A stretch of 64,000 nt of DNA from Adiantum capillus-veneris (taxonomy: Eukaryota; Streptophyta; Polypodiopsida; Polypodiales; Pteridaceae). A program made the translations under genes and the position numbers. Shown here in pieces: positions 10,440 to 21,409 of this stretch; position 1 is the first letter of the stretch, and every line of letters begins with the position of its first letter. The notes beneath the pieces are model-generated. The model saw only the letters and a list, made by a program, of their open reading frames with translations, did no database searches and was not told where the DNA came from. The stretch is from the NCBI GenBank assembly GCA_014529385.2, contig CM043962.1, positions 124,662,470 to 124,726,469 of the forward strand. Reading direction: 5' to 3'.

Positions 10440-12330
10440 ATTTACATCTATCTGTTTCAACACCCATCCCAAAGTCATAGCCACTATTATAGACACAAGA
10501 ATGGTAGTTGTTTTGGCCATAGGGCTAAATGTCTCTTCATAATCAATCCCATACATTTGCGCATAACCCTTGGCCACAAGCCTTGCCTTACACCTACTCA
10601 CAATGCCATCAAACTTTTTCTTTATCCTGTACACCCTTTTTCATCCAGTTACCTTCTTTCCCTCTGACAAAGGCATAAACACCATGTTCCATTTGTACCA
10701 AGGTCATCCATCTTGTCATCCATAGCTTGGGTCCATTTCTTATCTTTGATAGCATCTTCAAAACAAGTGGATTCTCCTTCCTCTGTAATATTCACCATAT
10801 ATGCACAATGATGAGCCACATAACTATCATAAGTCAATCTTTACGTGGGATTTCTTACTATTTCTAGGTGTCTTATTCCCTAATTACATCCTTCTTGCAT
10901 CTAGAGTCTTCACAAAGGTCATGCAAAACTCCTCATTTAAACTCTTCTTAGAACCACTATTGTCACCATCATCACGATCAACACTCAAATTTGACATCTT
11001 ATGGGCATCATTTGTTTTTCCTTTCCTTTTCTTAATACAATTGATGAGCTAGTAAGAGTCTATCTAGATACATAACTTGCCACTCCATAACTTCTCATCA
11101 TAACTTGCACTAGGTGACCATTTTAGCCCACTCAAAACCTGTGAGACTGCATTCTTGCATTTTTTGTTACCACAATTTCTCTTATATCATACCCTAAAGC
11201 ATCCTTCACATCAAGATAACAACTCACCATTTCAAGAAACATATTTACTCACCGTAAATTTACTTGTGATAGAATTGTCACATTTATACCCTTTGTGCTT
11301 AAAAGAATATCCAATGAATATACATTCTTCTAATTTTAAATCAAGCTTATTTATCAACTCATCCAACATATGCACATAAGCAATATTTTCAAACACTTAA
11401 AAATCTGATACATTTGGTTTTTCACCACAAAGCTTCTCTTTTTGTGTCATACCATATATTGCAACAATAGGGGTCCTCTTCATAATGTAAACACGTGTAG
11501 CAATAGCCTCTACCCAATAACAATGAGGCATGTTCTTCTCATTCATCAATGCACTATTAGCTTTTGCTATGTTTTTGTTCTTTCACTCAGCAACACCATT
11601 TTTATATGGAGTAAACCTGCATGAGAACTACCTCTAAATTCCATGATTGTACAAAAAACCTTTAAACTCATTAGAAAAGTATTCTTCCCCTCCATTTCAC
11701 CGCAAGAACTTTACATGTTTTCCAGTCTATTTCTCAAACAAAAACTTGAAATTCTAAAAATGCATAAACACTTTACATGTCTTCTAGTCTATTTTTCAAC
11801 CAAAAGCCTTTAAAATCATTAGAGAAGTATTCTTCCCCTCCATTTCACCTCAAGAACTTTACATGTTTTCTAGTCTATTTCTCAACCAAAAACTTGAAAT
11901 TCTAAAAATGCATAAACACTTTACGTGTTTTCCAGTCTATTTTTTAGTCAGAACCTTGAAATTCTAAAAATGCATTTTGCTTCATGTAGTGGACCTATAC
12001 CTTCCTTGTATGATCATCAATTAAGCTTACATAGTACTTGCAGCCACACATAGATGTAGTCTTTGTCAGACTCATACATTTGCATGTACTAAATCCAAAT
12101 CATGTTTGCTCACATGCTTGTCATGAGGAAATGATGCTCAGTGACGACTTCCCAAAGTGACAAGTGTCACAAATTTTTTGCATTTCAACAACTTTAAATG
12201 TTGGGAAACCACGAAGCATCTCTTTAATTTGCATCATTTTCAGCCTTTGCAAGTTTACATGACCAATATGTTTGTGCTAGAGCTAAGTATCTCCAAAAAC
12301 TCCTCTACATTGTGAAAATATAGCAACATT
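10440..12330 (-). pseudogene. Ty1/copia pol remnant: integrase to start of RT
   Basis: Read on the minus strand from 12330 downwards. Recognisable parts are the integrase segment TPYKNGVAE with the catalytic Glu (about 11585-11620), the ALMNEKNMPHCYW stretch (about 11520-11560), the IFIGYSFKHKGY integrase C-terminal motif (about 11300-11340), the pre-RT segment FEDAIKDKKWTQAMD (about 10720-10765), and the RT start [11 protein letters not shown]...DYEETFSP (about 10530-10600). It ends at IDVN, where it is cut by the transposon end at 10439. Many stops and frameshifts make it an old copy. The matching downstream half of RT lies at 27117-27634. Confidence 0.75.
11656..11960. repeat. ~148-bp tandem duplication inside the copia integrase remnant
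   Basis: The segment beginning TTTAAACTCATTAGA at 11661 recurs at about 11809, and a third partial unit (GAAATTCTAAAAATGCAT) ends near 11970. The units carry the same coding stretch of integrase, so this is a local duplication after insertion. Confidence 0.7.
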
Positions 12331-12344
12331 CACCTCAAACACTT

Positions 12345-12958
12345 GCTACGCGAGCTACGGAGCCGCCATTGGAGAAGCGACACCGCCATCGTGTTAGCAA
12401 CGGCGAGAGCTACGCACTGATACCAAGAGTGCGCGCTATCGGCTTCTATGTGTGGTAAGTTCCTACGAGCTTCGGTGTGAGTTTTCTTCCAACTCGTGTG
12501 TCGGAATATAGCGTGCAGCATATCTATAGAACCACAACAAGTAGAGCTACACATTAGTACCATTGGGGTCAAGTTTCGGTCACCTGTATTTTTCGGCCTG
12601 TCTTCATACGCGTTTACCGCACGGAGTGGTTATAGGTTGATTTTGCAGTTCAAGTCTTTAGGGTGTTGTTCTTACCTAGTGCATAGACTTCCCCTTGAGT
12701 TTGAGATTGATTCAATGATTCTAGATCCTGTTTCGTATAGCATTCGTTCGTAGTACGGATTTCAGTCACTTGCATATTTTAGAACTTAGATTTGATTTCC
12801 TTAGTAGTGATTGTCTTTAGAAGGTCGAGTAGGTGATTTGACACCCACCTAGTTGTTTCCATGCGCCTGCGGGTCAAGCTTCGTCCTCGTCTGAAAAATC
12901 CTGTTGTTGGTTGAGTTCTCGCTATTTAGCTTCTGCTAGCGGCGTAACCGCCTTAACA
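12345..12958 (+). repeat. Truncated, diverged LTR related to the 7999-8930 LTR
   Basis: Matching blocks include GAGCTACGCACTGATACCA versus GAGCTACGAGCCGATACCA, the block around TTGACACC...TGCGCCTGCGGGTC, and GGTTGAGTTCTCG..., ending CCTTAACA at 12958 like CCAACA at 8930. The left part, including the LTR start and TATA box, is missing. It is an older relic of the coiled-coil element family. Confidence 0.7.
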
Positions 12959-13659
12959 GGTATATTAGCAAGTCTAATACATACTTGATGATACCTTGAC
13001 CACAAGGCTATATTTGTAAAGATATGAGCATGGGTGATCTTATTAAATAACTCATCCACTCTTGATAACATATATATTTTCTTAACAGTAACAATGTTCA
13101 GTCCTTAGGAATATACACGCATGCACATATTGCAGTCTTTTTTTTTTCATTTAAAAGATAGAAGAGTCCCAAGGTGAATGTTGGGTTGTATAAGGGTATT
13201 GGAGCTCATAAGATTCTTCTTTACGTAGGAATTATTTTTGTAGCACACATGGATTCTCATAGAGAATTCGTCAAAGATGACACCTCGCCGATTGTTAGTT
13301 TAGGGGAGATGAAAAGTCAAATCCCAACGGGGGAATAGATACATAAATTTCACAAGGCCAAGCTCTACTACATGCACATTTGCTCACTCACCAAGACAAA
13401 AGACAGACATGCAAACCAGGTGTTTCCTTCTTACACACACAGACACATACATTGACATAGATATAGACATAGAAATATAGATAGACATAGACATAGACAT
13501 AGGCATAGGCATAGGCATAGGCATAGGCATAGGCATAGGCATAGGCATAGACACACACACACACACACACACACTCACTCACTAGGAGTTGTATTTGGCT
13601 TGCGGTAGAGCACATAGCTTGCACACACCTTGAACTTTGAGCCTTTCACTCACATTTTT
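12959..13659. other. Spacer with a hexanucleotide and AC microsatellite
   Basis: No gene is visible. At 13440-13498 there are ATAGAC-type repeats, at 13499-13546 eight units of ATAGGC, then an AC run to about 13574. Apparent ORFs here, such as alternating Met-Pro, are translations of the microsatellite. Confidence 0.8.
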
Positions 13660-14200
13660 TCAGAAACCAACAATGGGAGTAAGTATTTTTTCAAGGAGTT
13701 GAGAGGGTTTGACATGTTTTTGGCAAGGAATCTCAATAGTGATAGCAGTACAAACTTCAATTGTAGATTGATACGTGCATAAAAATATTAATAATGTACT
13801 CCAAGGACCTAGGATATGTGAATCACCTAAACGATTACCCACTTGATGAGTTTCCCTCCAAATGGCAAGAGGTAATCCGTTATCCTCTCAAGTCGGTCAT
13901 GAAGCAAAAGCCAAAGCTTAGTGCAGAAAGGAAAAGCTGAGAGAGTAGTATCTCAAAAAATTCCTAGGTACACAGAGCGGATTCTTATTTGAAACATAAC
14001 GCACCAACATGGTGGTGTACACTGCGGTTTCACAGAGAAGCATCTAAGAAGTGGATAAAATTCAAGAGAATTTTCACCTAGGCTTGGTTAATGGGAGAAG
14101 ATGAGTAAGATGTCATCACGGCTTGGCATCATCTGAGAATGAAAGAGGGAGGCACTTTAGTCAACTATTATCATAGCTTTTTGGATACCTTTTTTCTAGT
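13660..14200 (+). pseudogene. Retrotransposon gag relic
   Basis: Scattered plus-strand frames contain a stretch like the plant Retrotrans_gag domain: WWCTLRFHREASKKWIKFKRIF, then DVITAWHHLRMKEGGTLVNYYHSFLDTFF (written here in parts near 14010-14050 and 14110-14195). The W-x-x-F/L-x-x-Y-x-x-x-F layout fits gag, but the frame is interrupted many times. It probably belongs with the small LTR that follows at 14552. Confidence 0.4.
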
Positions 14201-14551
14201 ATCCTCGTTTTTTAGGATCACCCCAAAAGAGATTCGGGCATTGTACTCGAGCCACACAGACAAGAATTTGATACAAGTCATCATATATCTTAGTTAGTAT
14301 AGGAACTAGCTTCTCACTTAGTGAGCCTCTAGAAGGACATGCATGATTAGACACGTCATAGTTGCATACCCTTACTTGCATAGTAGTCACTTAAGCATAT
14401 AGGTATATAAACAATCACTTAAGTCATTTATTAATAAGTGAATTGACATGATGCTTATAAAACATAGGTAGGGAAAATGGAAAAGTAACCTATAAAAGAG
14501 TCACTTGGCCTTCAGTTTTTAGGATAGGAGAACCTAGTACTAGCAGGGGGA
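14201..14551. other. Region upstream of the small LTR, ending in a polypurine tract
   Basis: No coding frame is recognisable. The stretch ends in AGCAGGGGGA (14542-14551), a polypurine tract directly before the LTR start at 14552. Confidence 0.5.
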
Positions 14552-14693
14552 TGTTGGGCCTAGAAGCTACTCTAAACAAACATAACCGTGGGTCCCCTTT
14601 ATATATATACCATCATGTGTGTCTATTCTACATACTTTGGGGTTGCACTCTCTACGTATTGTATCTTTGTTCTTCTCTTTCCCTGTCTCCTCA
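14552..14693 (+). repeat. Small copia-type LTR (~142 bp) with polypurine tract on the left and primer site on the right
   Basis: It starts TGTTGGGCC directly after a polypurine tract and ends CTCCTCA at 14693. TGGTATAAGAGC follows at 14697-14708, one base different from the usual initiator tRNA-Met primer site TGGTATCAGAGC. A TATA-like run (TATATATATACC) is at about 14600. A polypurine tract marks a 3' LTR and a primer site marks a 5' LTR; having both on one LTR is expected when elements are joined in tandem. Confidence 0.65.
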
Positions 14694-14708
14694 ATATGGT
14701 ATAAGAGC

Positions 14709-16380
14709 ATGGTTTCTTTTTCTTCACAAAAAATAGGGCATTTTTTGCCTCCCTTGTAGCGTACGCGTAGCAAAATCTTGCAACTCAACAAAACAAAAAA
14801 TTGTCATGATTTTTGGCTCAAAATTACAATTTCAGTGTTTGGAGAGTTGTTCTTAATATTTTGGAGTGTTCAGAGCTTCTTGTTATGACATATTTATCAA
14901 ATTTTGCACCAAAAGTAACTTACGCCAAATTAGTAGCTTTTTTCAATATGTTTTCAATTGAAACCATCAAAAGCTAAGAGCTTTTATATTTCCAAATCCA
15001 TTTGCGTTAAAATTTTTGTTATGAATGATGAATTTCTTTTCATACATCATATATAATTTCATTTATATAAAATAAATTAGATCAAGAGTTAATTATGTTG
15101 AAATTACATTGTATTCAAATTAGATTTACCTATTAATACATATTGAGTTTCTTATTCCATGATTCTTGGATTTTCTTTTCATGCATCATATGTAATTTGG
15201 TTTATATAAAATAAATTAGATCAAGAGTTAAACATATTGAATCTACATTGTTTTCAATTTGATTTACATATTGAAAGAAGTAGACAATTTGATTGATCTC
15301 CATTGCTCTTTATGTGTATCACATATATTTTGATGCATGTGTATGGAGTTAGATCAAAGTCATATCACTTTAGATTTTTTTATTTTGATTTTCTTTTCAA
15401 TTGTGTATGATTTATGATAAAGATCAAATTGCGATTTTCTTTTATTGAATTTATCGAGAGTTACATGATACGACTGTAAAGACAATTATATTCATCATAT
15501 CATATTTCACACATATATTTGATGTAAGACATTTCACTTGAAGAAAGCAATATTCATCATAGATATTGATGGGTTATGGATTTGATGATGCATAAAGAGT
15601 TATACTTGCAAATATTGAAGAACTATAATTTTACTAATTTGTGTTATATTCCAAGATTGATGTTAAAGAATTATGTTTGGATAATTGTTTATATGATTTC
15701 TATGTGGATATTGAAGTGCTTTGTTTTGATGAGTTCTTTGGCTATGTCTTAGACACTTAAGATTTTGATGATTCATTTTATAAATTTCAATTGCGATGTT
15801 AAAGCTTATGCTTTCGCAATTCATATTATTTCTCTTCTTTGTGAATGTCAACGGTTATGATTCTCATAGATTATCAAAGAGTTATATTTTGATGACTTAT
15901 TTTCTCTTTTGATTGTAGACATAAAAGAATTATAATTTTAATGATTTGATTATTATTGATAACTTTCGTCAAATTGAAGACTTACAATGTATATGATTTA
16001 TCAAAGAGATACATATTAAAAAAAAAATTTCAGCAACAAACATCAAAGGTTTCATGTGATTATTATTCATGATGAGTTCTTATAAGAATGTTCTTATTGA
16101 GATTGCAATTATAGAGTTTTTTGACGATGTCATAATGTGTTTTCTTGCTGATTACAAATTGTTCGTATGGATCGTTTGTCATTGTGATGATTATCCTTCC
16201 ATGAAGTTGTTCCATGGTGCCATGATGAATTTCTATGATGATTAAAATCATTCGTATTGATTGTTTATGCATAATCCAAGTGTGGTTTCCTAGGAGATTG
16301 AAACCCAATTGTGTAGCTCAAGTCTAGATGTGAAATATTCCAGTAGATCAAGCTACCAGCCATCTCCTTGTACATGGTAG
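14709..16380. other. AT-rich, gene-less internal region with a ~140-bp duplication
   Basis: No coding frame is supported. A block starting TTTTCATACATCATAT near 15039 recurs near 15179, both containing the run TTATATAAAATAAATTAGAT. Shorter degenerate repeats built around 'TTAAAGAATTAT' and 'GATGATT' fill 15550-16050. It could be the non-coding interior of a non-autonomous LTR element primed at 14697. The right end abuts the gypsy LTR at 16381. Confidence 0.5.
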
Positions 16381-18974
16381 TGATAGCCGTTTTTCGGCTC
16401 TCCGTAATTGCCATAGTGAGTTAACCCACCCTACCAAAATCATCCAAACACTGTGGCTATCCCTACCATTTCACTGTACATAGGCGTGTGTGCGTTAGGG
16501 AACTTTCTACATATTTTCTTAAAAACCCTTAATTAGCTAGTCATTGGGCTAGTTGAGCCAAAAAAATAAAAAATATAAGTACATTATGGCCCATTTGTGT
16601 GTAAATATTTCATTGTATATAGCGCCTAAATAAATGGATTTTTCATAATTATTTTGGTATTTATTTAAATATTTCTACGTATGGTGTGTTATTTATGCTA
16701 TGTACATTGACTCACCATTACCATATTTTTTCTTACTATTTTTCATACTCTTTATTCCATATAAAAATAATTTCATGCAAGCTTCTCTTATTTTTGGTGT
16801 AACTCCATCCCAACAAAAATCCAAAAAAAAAACTAGTTTTATTTATGTGTATATTTTTTCACTATTGTAATTTTTTCCTTCCTACATCTATTCTTTATTA
16901 CTCTCATAAATTAGACCACAAAAAATATTCATCTTTGTATGGTAGACTTATAATGAGAGAGATTTATTTTGACCCCTTTATATTTTTTCCACCTATATTA
17001 TTTATATTTGACATGTACATATTTTTTAGACCCCTCAATATTTGATTTTCTTAGTTGTACTATTCATTTATATCATGATCTCAACAATATCTTCAATTAT
17101 AGACCTACCAAATAAGGTCAAGGGTATGTGGAATGCATGCATGCACCATGGGGAGCTCACTCTTGGAGGTATTCAAAAGAATAATCCAAAGAAGGACCTC
17201 ACAAGGACCTTGTGCAGTGGAAAAAACAGTCGGTTTTGTTGAATTTTTAAAGATCACATGCTCCCCGAATTTGAAAAGGTGATACAACAAAAGTTGTAGC
17301 TCGTGAGCTGAACTTTCACCTCAAATGTTTTCATATTTTTTTGAGCTACGAGCTGTGAGCTATGATTTTATTGGTGGACCCCAGTTTGCCCATGCTATGC
17401 ATCCACACTCCCTCTTACACTTTATTATTTTCCTCTTTCACACACACTCCTCCCTCTCCTTCCCACTCCCAAACCTGCAACTCCTATGTCCTAATTCACC
17501 CTCTTCACCATTGCCACATCCCTCACACCTCCATAGCCTTCATCCTCCATTTCTACACCCTATTTGTCCCCCTTTCTCTCTACATATATGTCCATATTAC
17601 CATACTCTCTTCAGCTTTGTAAAGAACTTCAGAAAATCAGCAAAAATCCAAGGATAACCTCTGCAATCGAAGGCTTTATCATGAATTTTCCAAGGTTTGA
17701 AGATAACATAGCTTCATCGACATGCGCTACTTCGCCATGCTGACCGCTTCTTCTACCGGTGCTGTAAAGAGGTGAATGTCAACTTCTCCAAAGCTTTAAC
17801 CTCTCTTTACAAGCTCATCCCTTCTCTAACTTTTCTCATCATATATCTCACCATTTGGTGAATGATTTTGTAAATAATTTTTAGTGGTAATTACTAACTA
17901 CTAACCACTAACCTTATTGTAAAATGCACCCTCTACTAGAGTAGGCACTCTAAAATTATTTACTCAATCTCTCTCTCTTTTCATCCTCAATAATTCTCTT
18001 CCCTTGACCCCACATCCATGTGACTCAAAGGACAAGAGAGACCCACCCTCATTAAAAAAAATAAAAATATGCATAATCTTTTATTCCTTCAAATAAACTT
18101 GATTAGACCTAATCCAAATCGGGGCTTCTAAAACCTATAAATAGAGCCCTTCACTCCCTTGTAAATCAACACATGATCACACTACACCACACCATTCTCA
18201 ACACATAACACACCACTCTTCAAGCCTAGTTGTGTAGAGTGTGTGCATTGTGAGTGCTCTATTCCATCACTACACATAGGTGCATGGAGAAGCTTGAAGT
18301 TAGTTATGCCATCTAGAGGAGTGGAGTGTATGCCATACTCTTCACCACACTTGTAGCCTACTTTTGTGCATAAATAAGATTTATAGTTTTGGGTGAAATT
18401 GTATGCTGCAACTACGACTCTTCTGTCCAAATTCACTTGATAAGTTGGCTCATCAGGTGGTTGAAGGTATATTGTCCTTGAAGTTTGTTGTTTCATTTCA
18501 TGCTTGGTGGTTTGAGGGCTTGTTGAATTGTTTGCCAAAAATTTCAATTGTAAGAGGGTGCTCGGTGAGAGGGCTCCCTTGACCCTAAGACAATTTGTGT
18601 ATTGGCAACAAGGTGAAGTTTTGTGTTGTCTCTCTATTTCTCATCAAGCTTTGTGTGCATCTAGTCTTTAAAGCTAAGACTAAGTTGCTCAAGTTGATTT
18701 GTGTGCTTTACCTCTCTCTGGCGTGGTGAATGTTTGTGTTTGGTGTGTGTGGCTATCTTGCGTTCCCCTCTCTTTGTGCGTTTGAGTACAAGGAGATATC
18801 TCGTGCGTCCTAGTTCGCATCTACAACTAGGTGGTGCCCCTTTTCTTGTTTGGTTTCTGGCTGTGGGTTTTTGTTGTCTCTGATTTTGCTTGCCCCAGCC
18901 CCAATGGAGCAGCAAGGGAGCCTCAAAGGGTGTTTGGAGGCCGCTCTTCTTGTTGCCTGCCCTGGACCGCCTCA
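16381..18974 (+). repeat. 5' LTR of the Tat gypsy (2,594 bp)
   Basis: Starts TGATAGCC and ends GACCGCCTCA. The core promoter is visible as TATAAATA at 18136-18143 (CCTATAAATAGAGCCC), with the probable transcription start shortly after. Open frames at 17325-17657 lie in a pyrimidine-rich stretch and are not genes. The homologous 3' LTR lacks about 325 bp that includes this TATA box. Confidence 0.9.
18130..18150 (+). promoter_or_regulatory. TATA box of the Tat gypsy 5' LTR
   Basis: CCTATAAATAGAGCCCTTC is a good plant TATA box, placed about 840 bp before the LTR end. The minus-strand copy has an equivalent box (rc of TATTTATACG near 41137) in its diverged LTR. Confidence 0.7.
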
Positions 18975-18975
18975 A

Positions 18976-18996
18976 ATTGGTGCCCCCACTGAGGAC
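18976..18996 (+). other. Candidate primer binding site of the Tat gypsy
   Basis: Directly after the LTR end comes TTGGTGCCCCCACTGAGGA. TGG at the LTR border fits a primer site for the CCA end of a tRNA. I cannot name the tRNA; it is not initiator Met. Confidence 0.5.
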
Positions 18997-19048
18997 GGCT
19001 TGTGTATTTTTGTGAAGGGTCAATCTTTAGCATAATCAAGTAGCTTGC

Positions 19049-19261
19049 ATGAATCACGAGAATTTGTATGATCCCTTCATTCCCATTGCAAGGCAAAAGG
19101 TACACATAATTGTTAGTACTAAGTTTCAATTTCAACGTGTAATTCGTAGAATTTTAGGTCCCCTTAGGTTGGCAGAGATAAGCGCATCAGTAAATCCCTT
19201 TATTTTGTCTCTCATTAGGTACGACCTTAGTTTGGACGTTTATATTTTTGTTTTGTTTTAA
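19049..19261 (+). CDS. Small leader ORF 1 of the Tat gypsy (70 aa)
   Basis: The start is ATG at 19049 in the leader between primer site and gag. It has no known domain. It aligns with the next ORF over about 55 residues, sharing the spaced pattern F-Q-x(9)-R-x-x-E-I-x-A-S-x-N-P-x-I-L-x-L-I-x-Y and ending D-V-x-I-F-x-L. The two therefore look like an in-tandem duplication. The minus-strand copy at 63781-64000 keeps the start of the same ORF (DPFIPIARQK), although a stop appears in its second half. The function is unknown. Confidence 0.45.
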   Translation: MNHENLYDPFIPIARQKVHIIVSTKFQFQRVIRRILGPLRLAEISASVNPFILSLIRYDLSLDVYIFVLF

Positions 19262-19282
19262 GCATTAGGTCATGCATAGACC

Positions 19283-19501
19283 ATGGATAATGGCCCAAGA
19301 ATAGAGGTTTTCCCCTTCCATTTCACTCCACACATTAGAATAAACCTTGCAATTAGTAGGAAGATCCACTTTCAACAACGTATGGTGTTCATGTTTGGTG
19401 CCCAAAGAGTAGGAGAAATTCTCGCGTCACCAAACCCTGTCATTCTAGCACTTATTGATTATCATAGGTCATTTGATGTGAATATTTTTATTTTGTTGTA
19501 G
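19283..19501 (+). CDS. Small leader ORF 2 of the Tat gypsy (72 aa)
   Basis: This is the paralogue of leader ORF 1, 21 bases downstream of it and 84 bases upstream of the gag ATG. Its homologue in the third copy (63557-63775, minus strand) has the same length, start and stop, with about 14 amino-acid differences and no indel. Conserved residues include FPFHFTPHIRIN, RKIHFQQ, AQRVGEILASPNP and IFILL. It has no recognised domain; it may be a short regulatory or accessory peptide, or conserved for RNA reasons. Confidence 0.5.
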   Translation: MDNGPRIEVFPFHFTPHIRINLAISRKIHFQQRMVFMFGAQRVGEILASPNPVILALIDYHRSFDVNIFILL

Positions 19502-19585
19502 AATAGATTGCAATTTAGAAAATATTATTGTGTAAATCTTTTAAAGAAAGAAAAAACAAAAACGCGTCACTTTGAAATCAATTCA

Positions 19586-21409
19586 ATGGAGAGCCAACGC
19601 CAAATGTCTCGATATCCTCTTTTCTTTGGAGAGCCTGGAGAGGATGCAGAATTATTTTTGGCGAATTTCAAGATGTCTTGCCGTATCAAGAGGATAGTAA
19701 CTGATCAAGAACGTGTAGAAATGTTTGAGGTGGTCCTTAGGAAAGATGCTAGCACTTGGTTTGACTCTTTTCCTGAGGAAGTTAAGGGGAATTACACAGA
19801 AGTTTTGAATCGTTTCAAGAAATACTTCTTTGATCCCCAAAACACTCAAAAACTATGGCAAGACATTGTTTCTCATTAGCAAAAAGACCTAGATGACTAC
19901 TACTTGTACAAGCAAGAGTTTCTACATCTTTGGGCTGTATGGGTGAGAAATGTTGCTAACCCTAGTGATGGTGCAGAGTTCCTAAAGAAGGAGAGGTTCA
20001 TAGCCAGACTTTTTCCTGACCTTAAGATAAAAGTTGAGGCGGGTGCACCTGCTACCTTTGATGCACCTGAAACTAGGGCTGCTGAGAAATATAGGAAACT
20101 CAAGTTCTTAAGGGGGGAGGTTCCAATAGAAGGTCTTAGACCCAAAGGTAAGTCACAAGCATCAACATCTAGGGAGCTTCCTGAGGTAACGACGGAAGTG
20201 ATTGAGAAGTTAAATGAATCTTTAAGCAGCTTGTCAATTCACCTTGCACAAGTTATAGGTCCAAAACGACAAGCAAGGAAGTCTGAAGAGCGAGATTCAC
20301 GACCTAGGAGAGTCTTGCAATGTTGGAATTGCGGTGAGTCTGGACATGGGATGTATAATTGTCCTTGGCCCCGTGGGGAGCCAGGGAGACCTTACTTGAA
20401 TTACCCAGTGATGAATGCAGGTGAAGGAACTGGTCAGCAACCAAGGCTTCTACAAAGGCCAAATGGAGCAAGACCACCTCCACAAGCAGTGGAAGGAGTT
20501 CCACCTTTGCGAGACCCAAATGTGCATGTGGTAGAGGTGACAAACTCAAATGAGGTTGACATGGAAGCAAATGGCATTAAGCGGGGCCGAGGAAAAGATA
20601 AAGAGAAAGAAGGTGTCACATCACAGAGTGACCATGGACGAGGCAAGAAGGCAAAGGAGACCAAGGAAGCTAAGAGGACTCGACGTCGTATCAATCTCCA
20701 AGACTTCCCTCTTGGACATGGTATGGCTCCATACAACCTATTGGAAGACATGAGAGGTAAGGGTCCCAATATCTCATGGCCTCAGTTTCTTGCATTATGC
20801 CCACAAGTTAGGAAGGATTTAACGAAAGCAGTTATCACTAGGACAAAGATAAAAGAGAGTGTTCTTGTTGTAAAAATTGCACATGCTTATATGAATGAGG
20901 ATATTACACCTGTGCTAGATTGTTACATCAAAGGAAGATTGGTAAGGAAAGGTCTAGTGGATGGGGGTGCACAAATTTGCATCATGACAGAGGTACTCAT
21001 GCAAAAACTAGGCATGCACATCCATGAGACACCTGAAATTAAAGTCAAGATGGCAAACAATAGCAAATCTAGGTGTGTAGGCATTTGTAAAAATGTTTTT
21101 GTAGAGGCCTTTGGCATTAAGAAGGCAGTGGATTTTTATGTTATGTCTACCAAAGGAAATGGTTACCCATTTATCCTAGGGAGACCATGGCTAATGAAAA
21201 TGCGAGCTTTGCAGGATTGGGAGAGTGGAAAGCTAATTTGCAGGAATGACAATCATAAGAAGGTTGTATTTGACATAAAGGAGCAACGCCAAGAGGAGCT
21301 CCATGAAGAATCATCTCAAAGTGAGACGGAGAAGGCTGGACCGATAGCACTTCAAAAGGAGAAAGTAGCGGTAGCATTACTGAAGAGGAGTCTTCCATCG
21401 AAGTCATGA
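19586..21409 (+). pseudogene. gag-pro: Tat gypsy gag and protease
   Basis: The gag start is the ATG at 19586 (MESQRQM), the same start as the copy at 63474. The gag domain includes F-E-V-V-L-R-K-D-A-S-T-W-F-D and FKKYFFDPQNTQK. A TAG at 19877 interrupts it, whereas the third copy has a sense codon there. The zinc knuckle CWNCGESGHGMYNC (C-x2-C-x4-H-x4-C) lies near 20320-20361. The protease reads LVDGGAQICIM with D-G-G-A at 20960-20971 instead of D-S/T-G-A, and ends with FILGRPWL. A missing base near 21333, compared with the minus-strand copy (GACGGAGAAGG versus GACGGAGGAAG), shifts the frame and makes the TGA at 21407. It is not functional as it stands. Confidence 0.85.

Noticed and set aside
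13384-13624. Minus-strand ORFs of repeated Met-Pro or Tyr-Ala
   Set aside because: They are translations of the ATAGGC hexanucleotide microsatellite and carry no other signal.
17325-17657. 110-codon ORF, also found at 25775-26107
   Set aside because: It lies within the gypsy LTR in a pyrimidine-rich stretch upstream of the TATA box; the second copy is just the other LTR.
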